Part shown: positions 19,210 through 27,870 of the stretch, piece after piece
Numbering within the stretch: the stretch's first letter is position 1
Layout of the letters: each line of letters begins with the position of its first letter
Origin: Acidovorax sp. 210-6
GTDB taxonomy: Bacteria > Pseudomonadota > Gammaproteobacteria > Burkholderiales > Burkholderiaceae_C
Assembly: GCF_010020825.1 (NCBI RefSeq)
Contig: NZ_JAACJE010000001.1
Location: 2,914,001-2,978,000, forward strand
DNA length: 64,000 nt
Direction of reading: 5' to 3'
Notes under the pieces: generated by a model
What the model was told of the DNA's origin: nothing
Database searches by the model: none
Seen by the model: the letters and a program-made list of their open reading frames with translations, nothing else
Position numbers and translations under genes: made by a program

Positions 19210-21597
19210 TCATGTCGCATCGGATCTGTACCGTGGAAGGATGAAATATCCCAATGCAGGAAGCAGTATCAGCGCGCCCAGCATGTTCCACAGGAACATG
19301 AAGGCCAGCAAAATCCCCATGTCGCCCTGGAACTTGATGTCCGAGAAAGCCCAGGTGGCCACACCTGCAGCCAGGGTGACGCCCGTGAGAATCACGACCT
19401 TGCCTGTGAAGGTCAGCGCGCGGTGATACGCGACCGCCAGGGAGTCCCCACTGCGCATGCACGAAAGCATGACCGTCAGGATGTACAGCGCATAGTCCAC
19501 GCCAATGCCCACGCCCAGCGCGATCACGGGCAGTGTCGCCACCTTCACTCCGATGCCCAGCCATGCCATCAGCGCCTCAGCCAACACAGAAGTCAGCATC
19601 AGCGGCAGCACAGCCACCACCACCGCGCGCCAGGAACGGAATGCAATGAAGCTCAACACCGCCACCACGCCGTACACGAGAGCCAGCATTTGCCACCAGG
19701 CACTGCGGACCACCTGGTTGGTGGCCGCCTCGATGCCCGCGCTGCCCGCCGCAAGCTGGAAAGTGACCGTCTCGTCGTTGTAGCGCTGCGCAAAATCCTC
19801 CACTGTCTTGGCAACACGATCCAGGGTATCGGCCTTGTGGTCTTTCAAGTACACATACAGTGTGATGAGGTTGCAACTGTCGTTGTACAACTCGCGTGGC
19901 GCGCGCGAGGTGATGTTGTTGAGCATGTCCTGGCTCGTTGGCAAGTCGTACCAGCCGGGATAGCCCTCGCTGAAACCCACCATCATCTGGCGGTTGAGCA
20001 GAGCCAGCGAGTTGGTGGTCTCGACCTCTGGAATTTGGCGCAGTTGCCACTCCAGCCCATCCACGCGCTGCAGCACATCGTAGGTATTGCACAGGGTGTC
20101 CGGTGTCTTGATCATCACCGCAAAAAGGTCGCTGCTGGCACCGATTTTCTCGGTCATGAACTGGACGTCGCGGTTGTACCGCGAGTCGGCGCGCAACTCC
20201 GGCGCGCCGGGATCCAGATCGCCAATCTTCAGGTGCTGCGAGCCCAGCCAGCCCACCACCGCCAGGACTGCCCCGCACGACAGTGCTGTGATCGCGCCCC
20301 TGCGTGTCGCAAAGAAGCCCAGAGCACGCCATAGCCAGCCGGCCTGTTCGATGGAACTTGCCTGTTCAGCCTTGAGACTGCGCGCCGCTGCCCTTGCGCT
20401 CACACCGGTATAGGACAGCAGGATGGGCAGCAGAATCAGGTTGGTAAAGATCAATACGCCCACGCCCAGGCTGGCAGCCTGCGCCAACTCGCGGATCACG
20501 GGAATGTCGATGACCAGCAGCACCGCAAAGCCGACAACGTCCGCCAACAAGGCCGTGAGGCCCGTGAGGAACAGGCGGCGAAAGGTCAGGCGCGCAGCCA
20601 CCAGCCGGTGCGCTCCCCGGCCAATGTCCTGCATGATGCCGTTCATCTTCTGCGCGCCATGGCTCATGCCGATGGCAAAGACCAGAAAGGGCACCAGGAT
20701 GGAGTACGGGTCCAGTTGCTGACCCAGAACGGACAGTAACCCAAGCTGCCACACCACCGCCACCAGCGAACTGACCATGACCAGCAGGGTGCTGCGGATG
20801 CAGTGGGTATAGAGGAACACCGCAACGGTCGTGATGGCCACGGACAGCACGAAATACAACAGAACTTCGCGCAGGCCATCCACCAAATCACCCACGAGCT
20901 TGGCATAGCCGGTGATGTGGATGCCTATCTGCGGACTGTCGTAGGTCTGGCGGATGCGCTCCAGGTCGCTGGCAAGGGCGGCATAGTCCAGTTCTCCGGC
21001 GTCCGTGCGGGCCAGCAGCGGCACAAACAACGCGCTGGCGCGTCCATCGGCCGATACCAGTTGACCGATTTCACCCGAACGCGCAACGTTGGCTCGCAAC
21101 TCGTCGGCCTTTTGCGGTGATTCGTCGTATTGCTGCGGGATCACCGGCCCGCCGTCCAACCCATCTTCGGTCACGGCCGACCAGCGCACGTTGGGGGTCC
21201 ACAGCGATCGCATGTAGGGCCGGTCCACGCCAGGCAACAACAGCACTTCGTCGTTGATCTTGCGCAGCGTCTCCATGTAGGCGGGGTCGTAGATCGATCC
21301 CTCCTTGGCCTCCACGCCAATGCGCACCGCATCGCCCAGCCCCGTGAGCTCCAGCTTGTTGGCCAGGTAATTGACGATGTAGGGATGGTGCGACGGGATC
21401 GTCTTTTCAAAACTGGCATTCAGGCGCAAATGCGTCGCCTGAAAGGCCAGCACGGCAGTCACCAGCAGGCACAGCAGCAGCACCAAGGGGCGGTGATTGA
21501 ACAACAGACGCTCCACCCACGAGCCGGTCTTGGGATTGAAAAGCGCCAGATCCATGGAGGTCTGATCCTGGGATGTTGGCGAAGGAGATGTAATCAC
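19210..21597 (-). CDS. RND-superfamily (MMPL-like) transporter
   Basis: 795-aa inner-membrane protein with the RND two-fold plan: one helix near the N-terminus (HRPLVLLLCLLVTAVLAF), a large periplasmic domain, five more helices, then the same again. Repeated PF..FAIGMSHGAQ and VIALGVGIGVDYALY segments are the helix-4 motifs of the COG1033/MMPL branch rather than drug-efflux AcrB. The GTG start overlaps the stop of the BNR-repeat gene. It is last in an operon with DUF1302, DUF1329 and BNR genes, a set often found together, which suggests movement of a hydrophobic molecule between the membranes. Direction of transport cannot be told. Confidence 0.88.
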   Translation of the reverse strand: MITSPSPTSQDQTSMDLALFNPKTGSWVERLLFNHRPLVLLLCLLVTAVLAFQATHLRLNASFEKTIPSHHPYIVNYLANKLELTGLGDAVRIGVEAKEGSIYDPAYMETLRKINDEVLLLPGVDRPYMRSLWTPNVRWSAVTEDGLDGGPVIPQQYDESPQKADELRANVARSGEIGQLVSADGRASALFVPLLARTDAGELDYAALASDLERIRQTYDSPQIGIHITGYAKLVGDLVDGLREVLLYFVLSVAITTVAVFLYTHCIRSTLLVMVSSLVAVVWQLGLLSVLGQQLDPYSILVPFLVFAIGMSHGAQKMNGIMQDIGRGAHRLVAARLTFRRLFLTGLTALLADVVGFAVLLVIDIPVIRELAQAASLGVGVLIFTNLILLPILLSYTGVSARAAARSLKAEQASSIEQAGWLWRALGFFATRRGAITALSCGAVLAVVGWLGSQHLKIGDLDPGAPELRADSRYNRDVQFMTEKIGASSDLFAVMIKTPDTLCNTYDVLQRVDGLEWQLRQIPEVETTNSLALLNRQMMVGFSEGYPGWYDLPTSQDMLNNITSRAPRELYNDSCNLITLYVYLKDHKADTLDRVAKTVEDFAQRYNDETVTFQLAAGSAGIEAATNQVVRSAWWQMLALVYGVVAVLSFIAFRSWRAVVVAVLPLMLTSVLAEALMAWLGIGVKVATLPVIALGVGIGVDYALYILTVMLSCMRSGDSLAVAYHRALTFTGKVVILTGVTLAAGVATWAFSDIKFQGDMGILLAFMFLWNMLGALILLPALGYFILPRYRSDAT

Positions 21598-22643
21598 GAT
21601 TTCGCTCTGGCGGGGGGAGGATAAGAAGATTCGGCTGCAGCGAGCCGGGAGGCACCCAGGAAACCGACACCGACAAACGTACGGGGAGAGACTTCAAGGG
21701 CGCCAACCAGCGGCAGGCCGGATGCGAGCACCCTGGTCATGGACGCCGCTGCCGTGGGCAGCACCATCAGATCCCCAGCCTGGCTGACTGCCACCACCCC
21801 GCCCTCTGCAGACGATGGGCGCAGAGACAGGATGGACGCGACGGACGGCACCTGGATGGTTTGGAACCGGTCGTTGTTCCATCGCAGAACCGTGCCGCGC
21901 AGCCCGCCCAAAAGGAGCGCGCCGTCGGACTCCATCGCCTGGCAATAGAAGCTGCCGCCATAGGGGCTGGGCACCGCATCGAAGGTCTCACCGTCATCGA
22001 GTGATCGCAGGAGCAACCCTTGCTCACCTGCCACATAGGTGGTGCCGCCATACCGGCGCACGCTGTACAGGTGCAAGCCGCGCGGGTTGCCCGCCTTGGT
22101 GCTGCGTTGTTCCCAGGTAGTGCCGCCATCTGCGGTTTTCATGAACAGGCCAAAGGCGCCGACGGCCACTCCATTGCGTTCATCGCGAAAGTGGATGTCG
22201 AACAACGCGGCGTTGTCCTTCATCGCAGGCGAGCCATCTGTTTGCAGCCGCCATGTGCTGCCGCCGTCCTGTGTCAGCAGCACCGCGCCCGAATGGCCAA
22301 CCGCCCATCCCAACTGGGCACTGTGGAAGGTCAGCGCGGTCAGGGTGACACTGACGGGAACCGATGCCTGCTGCCAGGCAGTTCCCCCATCGTCGGAGAA
22401 AGCAACCACCCCGCGCTCACCGCATGCCACCAAACGGTTGCCCGCCTGCTCGATGGCCAGCAATACACCAGCGGCCGGTCGGCGCGCGGGCAAAGCTGCC
22501 CGATGCACGGGCTGCAGCCAATTGGCCGCTGCTCGTGCTGCCATGGGCGGCGACAGGAACCCCAAAGAGGCGGCCGCCAAACCACCGGCTTTCAGCAGGG
22601 CACGCCTGGTCGGCGCCCCTCCTGGAGATGAAAGCAGCTTCAA
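21594..22643 (-). CDS. YCF48/BNR-repeat periplasmic protein
   Basis: 349-aa beta-propeller-like protein with a Tat-type signal (TRRALLKAGGLAAASLGFLS). Repeats of the type DGGTTWEQR, DGGSTWRLQ, DGGTAWQQA and DDGETFDAV match the BNR/YCF48 family (HCF136-like, named for photosystem II assembly in plants). It is not photosynthetic here. In proteobacteria such proteins accompany RND/DUF1302/DUF1329 genes and may act as an assembly or adaptor factor for that envelope system. Its stop overlaps the RND start. Confidence 0.85.
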   Translation of the reverse strand: MKLLSSPGGAPTRRALLKAGGLAAASLGFLSPPMAARAAANWLQPVHRAALPARRPAAGVLLAIEQAGNRLVACGERGVVAFSDDGGTAWQQASVPVSVTLTALTFHSAQLGWAVGHSGAVLLTQDGGSTWRLQTDGSPAMKDNAALFDIHFRDERNGVAVGAFGLFMKTADGGTTWEQRSTKAGNPRGLHLYSVRRYGGTTYVAGEQGLLLRSLDDGETFDAVPSPYGGSFYCQAMESDGALLLGGLRGTVLRWNNDRFQTIQVPSVASILSLRPSSAEGGVVAVSQAGDLMVLPTAAASMTRVLASGLPLVGALEVSPRTFVGVGFLGASRLAAAESSYPPPARAKS

Positions 22644-22653
22644 TTTAGGCCCC

Positions 22654-24021
22654 TCAGCGCACGCCTTCGCCCGTGATCGAGTCCGGCGTGAACTTCATAT
22701 CAGGCTGCTTTTCCAGAACACGGAACTGCTTGTTGCCCCGTGCTTCGTTGTAAACCGTTGAGTAGTAGCCGCCACGCAGCACGTCGTACGATGGATCACC
22801 GCGGAGAATCACCGCAGGCAAGCTCGGAATGACCATGGGCAGCGTGTGCGTGACCTTGGCCAGCTTGCCTTGTGCGTCGTAACGCTCGGCAATGAGTACC
22901 AGCGCGCTGTCTTCGTCGAAATAGAAGCGTGAAGTGGGATACACGTGGCGCTGCCCGGCCTTGAGCTTGGCCTCTACCTCCCAGACACGGTGCAACTCCC
23001 AGCGAACGTACTTGGGATTGAAGTGGTCTTTCATGGCCACCTCGTCCAGGCTGGCCTGTGCAAAAGCGTTGGTGTTGTACGGCACGTACATTTCGCGCTT
23101 GCCCACCAGCTTCCAATCGTAGCGGCCGGTGCCACCGAAGAACCCTTCGAATTCATCGAAATTCTGGATGCCGCCAGACATCGGGTTGGGCACGTCGCAG
23201 CACACCTGGGGCAGCTTGCGGACTCGCCGCTGGCCTGTCAGGTATTGCCAGGTCTGCGTCTTGTCATCGTCAACATTGTTGCGAATCACCATCTTCTCGC
23301 CGGCGCGCAGTGGCGGCGCAAAGGTGTCCATGCGGTACAGCTTGTAAATGGGGTCCGCATCGAACTTCTCGGGCGTCATGGCCGGGTCGTAATACGGCGA
23401 TTGCATCACCTTCGTTCCGGTGGTCATGCGCACGGGTTTGCCGTCCAGGAAACGCACCGCAGTACCCTCGTCCTCAATCGTCGTTCCTTGCCAGCGGAAC
23501 AGATTGTTCAGCATCACCTCTTCACCATTTTGCGGAATCGGGAACGGCAAACCGCCGATGGCACCACGCGGCAACCCTCCCCCGGAACCCGACTCCAGCG
23601 TGGCGCGCGTCGCGTTCTTGAAAGTGTTGTCGTACACCCACTGCGGCGCGCTGGCCGTGCGTCGGGTGGTGTACACCTGCAGATTGAAGGTGTCCGGGTA
23701 CTTCGCAATCATTGCCTTGATGCCGTCGGCCAGCTTGTCCCCATACTGGGCCATGTTTTTGGCATCGATGGTGAACAGCGGTTTGTCTTCGCCAAAGGGG
23801 TTGGGTATACGGCCGTCGTTCGAGACGACCTGGCGCGTGCCGCCATCCCAGGCCGGAATGGTTCCGTCCTTGTTGCCTGCGCGCTCTCCGCCCAGCGGCA
23901 TAAGGGTGGTCTTGAGCTTGGCCGCTTCGGCGGCGCTCACGCCGGCAAAGGCAGGTACCGCCGCGAAAGCCAGCAGCAAAGCAGCGATGAGTGACTTCAG
24001 CGTGTGATGTTGGGTGGACAT
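22654..24021 (-). CDS. DUF1329 family periplasmic protein
   Basis: 455-aa exported protein with signal peptide (LIAALLLAFAAVPAFAGVSA). DUF1329 proteins have a LolA/LolB-like fold and are thought to handle lipid-like molecules in the periplasm. Family traits seen are LMPLGGERAGNKDGTIPAWDG near the mature N-terminus, the YDPAMTPEKFD segment and the C-terminal tail KFTPDSITGEGVR. It lies between DUF1302 and BNR genes in one operon with short gaps (20 and 10 bp). It probably escorts the same hydrophobic cargo as the neighbouring RND pump. Confidence 0.88.
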   Translation of the reverse strand: MSTQHHTLKSLIAALLLAFAAVPAFAGVSAAEAAKLKTTLMPLGGERAGNKDGTIPAWDGGTRQVVSNDGRIPNPFGEDKPLFTIDAKNMAQYGDKLADGIKAMIAKYPDTFNLQVYTTRRTASAPQWVYDNTFKNATRATLESGSGGGLPRGAIGGLPFPIPQNGEEVMLNNLFRWQGTTIEDEGTAVRFLDGKPVRMTTGTKVMQSPYYDPAMTPEKFDADPIYKLYRMDTFAPPLRAGEKMVIRNNVDDDKTQTWQYLTGQRRVRKLPQVCCDVPNPMSGGIQNFDEFEGFFGGTGRYDWKLVGKREMYVPYNTNAFAQASLDEVAMKDHFNPKYVRWELHRVWEVEAKLKAGQRHVYPTSRFYFDEDSALVLIAERYDAQGKLAKVTHTLPMVIPSLPAVILRGDPSYDVLRGGYYSTVYNEARGNKQFRVLEKQPDMKFTPDSITGEGVR

Positions 24022-24041
24022 GAAATGGTTCTCCTGGTGAA

Positions 24042-25697
24042 TCAGAATGCGCGGCTGAGCGTGAACGAGATGAAGTCACGATCACGCAGCGTTTGTGCAA
24101 ACGAGTAGGTGTTGGCGGTGTTGAAGATGTTGTCGGCCGAGCCGTAGTACCTTGTGTACGACAACGCAGCCTTCCACACTCCCAAATACGTCGCATCCAC
24201 CCCCAGCGTGACGTCGCCACCCTTGTGCGGCCCCATCGGACCGGCCGCGCCCTTGCCCTTCGGGTTGTACGAAACGCTGATCGATGGCGAAAGATCCAGG
24301 CCATCCATCACGTTGTAATAGTTCGGCGAGTAGCTCACGCGAAGGCTCAAAGCATCCCGTGTGACACCCGGATCCAGCACCGTCGGGCCGCAGTTGCTCT
24401 TGCAGCTCAGCATGCGGTTCCATGCCACTTCACCCATCAGAGTTGCCGATGAGGCAATGAAAGACGGGCCCAGCATCGCCAGGGCATTCACATTGATGTG
24501 TCCAGTAGTACCCACCGCGTACAGCGGGTTACCCGAGGTGCTGATCGCCGGGGCGCCATAGAAGCTCGTTGACGGCAGCGACTGGAGCGGCGAGTTATGG
24601 CGGATGGACGCTTCAGCCGCCAAGTTGAAATTGCCCACTGTCTGGCTGATACTGGCACCGAACGCGCGGATACGCTCCGGGAATACCAGCGAATACGTTC
24701 CTTGATCCATCGATGTCGCCGACGGCACGAAATTGAAGGCCAGTTGCGGAAGCTTGGCGTGGTACTGGATCGCGTAGAGGCCAATGTCGGCGTCTTCCAC
24801 ACGCGTCTTCAACGCGAAGCCGAATTGCTTCTTGCTAGACGGCTCCGAGTCTTGTGTACGAGTCAAGTACGGCCCCGGCCCCACAAAGATCCGCTCCCCA
24901 CCCGCATCCAGTAAGTCCCCGGAAGAGAAGTAGCTGCCCGCCGCGGGCAGACGTGTGCGGCGCCAATCGTATTGCCAGTACGCGGCCACTGACCACTCCG
25001 GTGAAATCTGGAGCTGGCCCGAGAGCTGCCCCACAGGCATCACGAATTCCTTGGCAGGCGTGGACGGAACCGAAGCGAGCTTGATCACATCGAACGGCGC
25101 CATGCCACCCGCGATGGCATTCCCAGAATAGAACAGGCTTTCACCCCACAACAAGGAATGCCTGCCTGCCTTGACCTGCGCACGCATTTCATCCGTTGGC
25201 TTGAAGTTGGCCCAGACGAAAGCATCCAGTATTTCCGCTTTGCGTCCGTGGAGGTTACGGGTAGCGTCAGTGAACTCGTTGTAGGGCACCGACAAGGAAT
25301 TGGCCGTGCCTGGTGAATTGTTGCTATTGGTACGGTTATAAACCGTATCGTACCAAGCGGCACCGCTTACACGAAAGCCAATCGTCTTTCGAAAATCGAA
25401 ATCGAGCTCCGACAACAGATCGATTCGGTTGGATATCGGGCTGCCCTTCTTGAAGTTCTGGTCTCCGTCATCCGTGCTCATCATGTTTCCACCAGCCGCC
25501 GGGTTCACATAGCGAGCCAGCGGCGAACCGGTGCGCAGTCCCCCGCTGTACTTGAGAGTGTTGTCAAACCGGATATTGACGTCTGGATTCCCGGTCTCGA
25601 TTTCAACTGCTTGGCCATCTGTGACGAACAGCAGAGTAGCGACAGCCGTCGCCATCATCTTGAACGGCAGGCTTAAATGTGCGTAGCGATTTTTCAT
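24042..25697 (-). CDS. DUF1302 family outer-membrane protein
   Basis: 551-aa protein predicted to form an outer-membrane beta-barrel. It has a signal peptide (MMATAVATLLFVTDGQAVE), repeated amphipathic strands, and ends in a C-terminal aromatic residue (SFTLSRAF), the usual barrel-assembly signal. I chose the ATG at 25697 (MKNRYAHL, with GGAGACAACGA ahead); the open frame upstream belongs to a decayed gene. DUF1302 and DUF1329 proteins form a conserved pair; here they are followed by BNR and RND genes. A role in passage of a hydrophobic substrate through the outer membrane is likely. Confidence 0.88.
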   Translation of the reverse strand: MKNRYAHLSLPFKMMATAVATLLFVTDGQAVEIETGNPDVNIRFDNTLKYSGGLRTGSPLARYVNPAAGGNMMSTDDGDQNFKKGSPISNRIDLLSELDFDFRKTIGFRVSGAAWYDTVYNRTNSNNSPGTANSLSVPYNEFTDATRNLHGRKAEILDAFVWANFKPTDEMRAQVKAGRHSLLWGESLFYSGNAIAGGMAPFDVIKLASVPSTPAKEFVMPVGQLSGQLQISPEWSVAAYWQYDWRRTRLPAAGSYFSSGDLLDAGGERIFVGPGPYLTRTQDSEPSSKKQFGFALKTRVEDADIGLYAIQYHAKLPQLAFNFVPSATSMDQGTYSLVFPERIRAFGASISQTVGNFNLAAEASIRHNSPLQSLPSTSFYGAPAISTSGNPLYAVGTTGHINVNALAMLGPSFIASSATLMGEVAWNRMLSCKSNCGPTVLDPGVTRDALSLRVSYSPNYYNVMDGLDLSPSISVSYNPKGKGAAGPMGPHKGGDVTLGVDATYLGVWKAALSYTRYYGSADNIFNTANTYSFAQTLRDRDFISFTLSRAF

Positions 25698-25880
25698 TCG
25701 TTGTCTCCTAATAATTCTCTCGGTTCGGCCCCGAACCGGCGCGCGACGCTCTTTGTCGTCTTGGCCGGGAACCAAAAGGCGTTCCAGTCCGTCTGGTGCA
25801 GGCCCGGAACGGCCTCGAAGATCGTGGCCACTTGGGCAGGGCATCAAGCCACTTGGTGTCGCCGATGCCCCGCGATGTGC
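25694..25880 (-). pseudogene. Remnant of a Bug/TctC-type periplasmic receptor gene
   Basis: Just after the cyclase stop, the minus strand reads GTSRGIGDTKWLDALPK and, after a one-base shift near 25823, VATIFEAVPGLHQTDWNAFW then FPAKTTKSVARRFGAEP. This matches the C-terminal part of tripartite tricarboxylate (Bug) receptors (pattern LP-V-PT-E-G-PGF-TW-GLFAPA-TP). No N-terminus or signal peptide remains. The scrap ends at a TGA overlapping the DUF1302 ATG. It suggests that a Bug receptor once stood in this operon and was lost. Confidence 0.6.
25721..25738. promoter_or_regulatory. Inverted repeat CGGTTCGG-CC-CCGAACCG
   Basis: Two 8-bp arms separated by CC lie 24 bp upstream of the DUF1302 start, inside the Bug-receptor remnant. 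There is no T-run, so an intrinsic terminator is unlikely. It may be an operator or just leftover coding sequence. Confidence 0.3.
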
Positions 25881-25883
25881 CGC

Positions 25884-26687
25884 TTATCTGTCAAGAAAGG
25901 CCACGGCCCGTGCCGGCGCCGCGCTGGTGCCCACGAGGTTCAAGGGGAAGAAGCCCACCATGAACCCTTTGGATGGCAGCGCCGCGAGGTTGTGCATCTG
26001 CTGCACGATGAAGGCCTCCTTTTCCTGGATGGCGAAATGGCCGTCCCAGATCGCCTTGCCATCACCCGTTTCCTGGAAGATCTTGCGCATGACCGGAAGC
26101 GGTCGATCCCACCCAGGAGCATCAGTGCCCAACACCTTGGCTCCGGCGTTGGCCAGGAAAAGCGTGCCCTCGCGCGACATGCCGGGATACACCCACCATT
26201 CAGGATTGCTAGGCTCGTAGATCTCCTGGCCCGTGCGCAACAACACGGCATCGCCCGGCTCGATGGGCCGCCCAACGGCATCAATCGCCTCCTGGAGTTC
26301 AGCGACGGTGTAAGCATCGTTGCGCCGTTGAAATTTGCGCATATCCAGCACCATGCCGTGGCAGAACAACTCCTGCAGGTCGATCTGGTGGAGCTTCCGC
26401 GCCGGCTTGCCTTCAACCAGATTCCCGCTGTGATACGGCGCATCCACATGGGTACCGCAATGCGAGTTCATGTCGTTCAGCATTTCCTCGCCCCACCCCT
26501 CGCCGTGGGGCAGGTCATGCTGAGCGCAACAGAAGATAGCCATCATCCGATCTCGCCCTTTGGCTTCTGGTCTTTGAAAGTCGACCAGCGGCGCGATCAC
26601 GTTGGCGACGGGCTTAAGCATCTCAGGAACCGCATTGCGCAGTTCAGGATCGATGGGACGGGTCAGGCAGACAAGTCGTGGCTTCAT
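25884..26687 (-). CDS. Cyclase-family metal-dependent hydrolase (kynurenine formamidase-like)
   Basis: 267-aa member of the cyclase superfamily (PF04199). The metal-binding signature HCGTHVDAPYH is at about residues 76-86; the first His, the Asp and the last His bind Zn or Mn. These enzymes hydrolyse amides, lactones or cyclic ketone-derived intermediates. It is the first gene of the envelope operon, and the four-site G(G/A)TACC-like array lies 46-113 bp upstream of its ATG. It may open a ring or lactone in the degraded compound; this is inference. Confidence 0.88.
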   Translation of the reverse strand: MKPRLVCLTRPIDPELRNAVPEMLKPVANVIAPLVDFQRPEAKGRDRMMAIFCCAQHDLPHGEGWGEEMLNDMNSHCGTHVDAPYHSGNLVEGKPARKLHQIDLQELFCHGMVLDMRKFQRRNDAYTVAELQEAIDAVGRPIEPGDAVLLRTGQEIYEPSNPEWWVYPGMSREGTLFLANAGAKVLGTDAPGWDRPLPVMRKIFQETGDGKAIWDGHFAIQEKEAFIVQQMHNLAALPSKGFMVGFFPLNLVGTSAAPARAVAFLDR

Positions 26688-27089
26688 GGGATTTCCTACG
26701 GATGTGATGTTGATGCTGGAGGGGTTCAGGTTGGTAACGATAAATTATTTTGGGTACCATTGAAACATCAAAAAGGTACCGAATCAATGCATTTGATACC
26801 TAAAAACATGGGTGAAAACCCGCATGAAGCGCGGATACTGGACGAACGGCAATTCTTCGAAGAGTTGACACGCTTCGTCCCGGAAGAAGCTGTCCTCGAC
26901 ACCCAGCATCGAATTGGTCGCTGCGGTCACACGAGAACCTGGCGCGCGGTTGATAGAACCCGGTCAGGCGCCCCTTCTTAATACACGCCGCATCCGGGAA
27001 CAGCGCCGATCCGCCCCGGCCTGTCGGCCGCCCTCTGTCACTCCTGTGCTTCTGGGTAACGCCGAAGGCGGCGCGGGGCGAGCCTCATT
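26688..27089. other. 402-bp region between cyclase and SDR genes with operator array and a short ORF
   Basis: The part next to the cyclase gene holds the spaced G(G/A)TACC-like sites. A plus-strand open frame from ATG 26786 encodes a peptide beginning MHLIPKNMGENPHEARILDE, then RQFFEELTRFVPEEAVLDT. That stretch faintly resembles the N-terminus of FAD-linked glycolate-oxidase-type proteins, but it breaks off after about 45 residues. It is probably a gene remnant. From about 26945 to 27089 I see nothing recognisable. Confidence 0.4.
26733..26800. promoter_or_regulatory. Array of four G(G/A)TA(A/C)C direct repeats, 20-22 bp apart
   Basis: Hexamers are GGTAAC at 26733, GGTACC at 26753, GGTACC at 26775 and GATACC at 26795, spaced 20, 22 and 20 bp, that is, two helical turns. 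The array lies upstream of the cyclase gene. A matching array occurs at 33577-33644 upstream of dctQ. Such face-aligned direct repeats are typical of cooperative regulator binding. Confidence 0.65.
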
Positions 27090-27869
27090 TCAAACCAGAA
27101 CCACGCCGCCGTCGTACAGGATCGACTGGCCGGTCATGCCCGCGGCACCCGGCGAAAGCAGGTAAGCAGCCAGTTCGCCGATCTCCTCGGGGCGAATGAC
27201 GCGACGTATGGGAATGCGCGCTTCCAGAGCGGCTCGCAAGGCGTTCTTGTCAGTTCCGGTCAGCTTGGCCTGATCGGTGAGAAGGTCGTCCATCATGTCG
27301 GTAGCCACCAGGCCGGGACAGATCGCGTTCACCGTGATGCCTTGCGCGGCGGTCTCAAGGGCCACGCATCGCGTCAGGCCGACCACTGCGTGCTTGCTCA
27401 CGTTGTAGGCGCTCTGGTTCACCGAGCCCCACTTCCCCGCAGTGGAGGCGATGTTGACGATACGTCCCGCCCCTTGCGCGACCATGTGCGGAATCACCGC
27501 CTGCATGAGATGCACGCAGCCCATCACGTTGGTCTGGAAGAGGCGCTCGAAATCTTCAGGTTCGAGTTGGAGAAACGCAGCGGACTTGTAGACCCCCGCG
27601 TTGTTCACGAGTCCGTCAATCCGTCCCCAGGCAGCGTGCAGCTTCGTGACCGCCGAGAGTACGGCCGCCCGGTTCGATACATCGAAGGCGCGCACCTCGA
27701 CCGATGCGCCGTCGCGGCCGAGCACTTCCTCGGCCGACCGCAGCTTGTCTGCGTTGCGCCCGGTGATGCACACCTGAGCCCCCTGCTCTATCAGGTTCCG
27801 GGCGATCTCCAGGCCGATACCGCTGCCACCGCCGCTGACGATGATCTTCAGGCCGTCAAGTTTCTTCAT
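27090..27869 (-). CDS. SDR family oxidoreductase (3-oxoacyl/3-hydroxyacyl reductase-like)
   Basis: 259-aa classical SDR. The cofactor motif VSGGGSGIGLEIARNL is at the N-terminus, NNAGVY near residue 90, the catalytic Ser in IVNIASTAGK and YxxxK in SAYNVSKHAVVGLT. The arrangement is like FabG and hydroxyacyl-CoA dehydrogenases. It is the last gene of the TRAP/thiolase/CoA-ligase operon, starting 1 bp after the ligase stop. It probably interconverts a hydroxy and keto group on the substrate or its CoA ester. Confidence 0.88.
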   Translation of the reverse strand: MKKLDGLKIIVSGGGSGIGLEIARNLIEQGAQVCITGRNADKLRSAEEVLGRDGASVEVRAFDVSNRAAVLSAVTKLHAAWGRIDGLVNNAGVYKSAAFLQLEPEDFERLFQTNVMGCVHLMQAVIPHMVAQGAGRIVNIASTAGKWGSVNQSAYNVSKHAVVGLTRCVALETAAQGITVNAICPGLVATDMMDDLLTDQAKLTGTDKNALRAALEARIPIRRVIRPEEIGELAAYLLSPGAAGMTGQSILYDGGVVLV

Positions 27870-27870
27870 T

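Noticed and set aside
21594-22643. Photosystem II assembly factor (HCF136) as literal function
   Set aside because: The BNR/YCF48 repeats are shared, but no photosynthesis genes are present and the context is an RND/DUF1302/DUF1329 operon.
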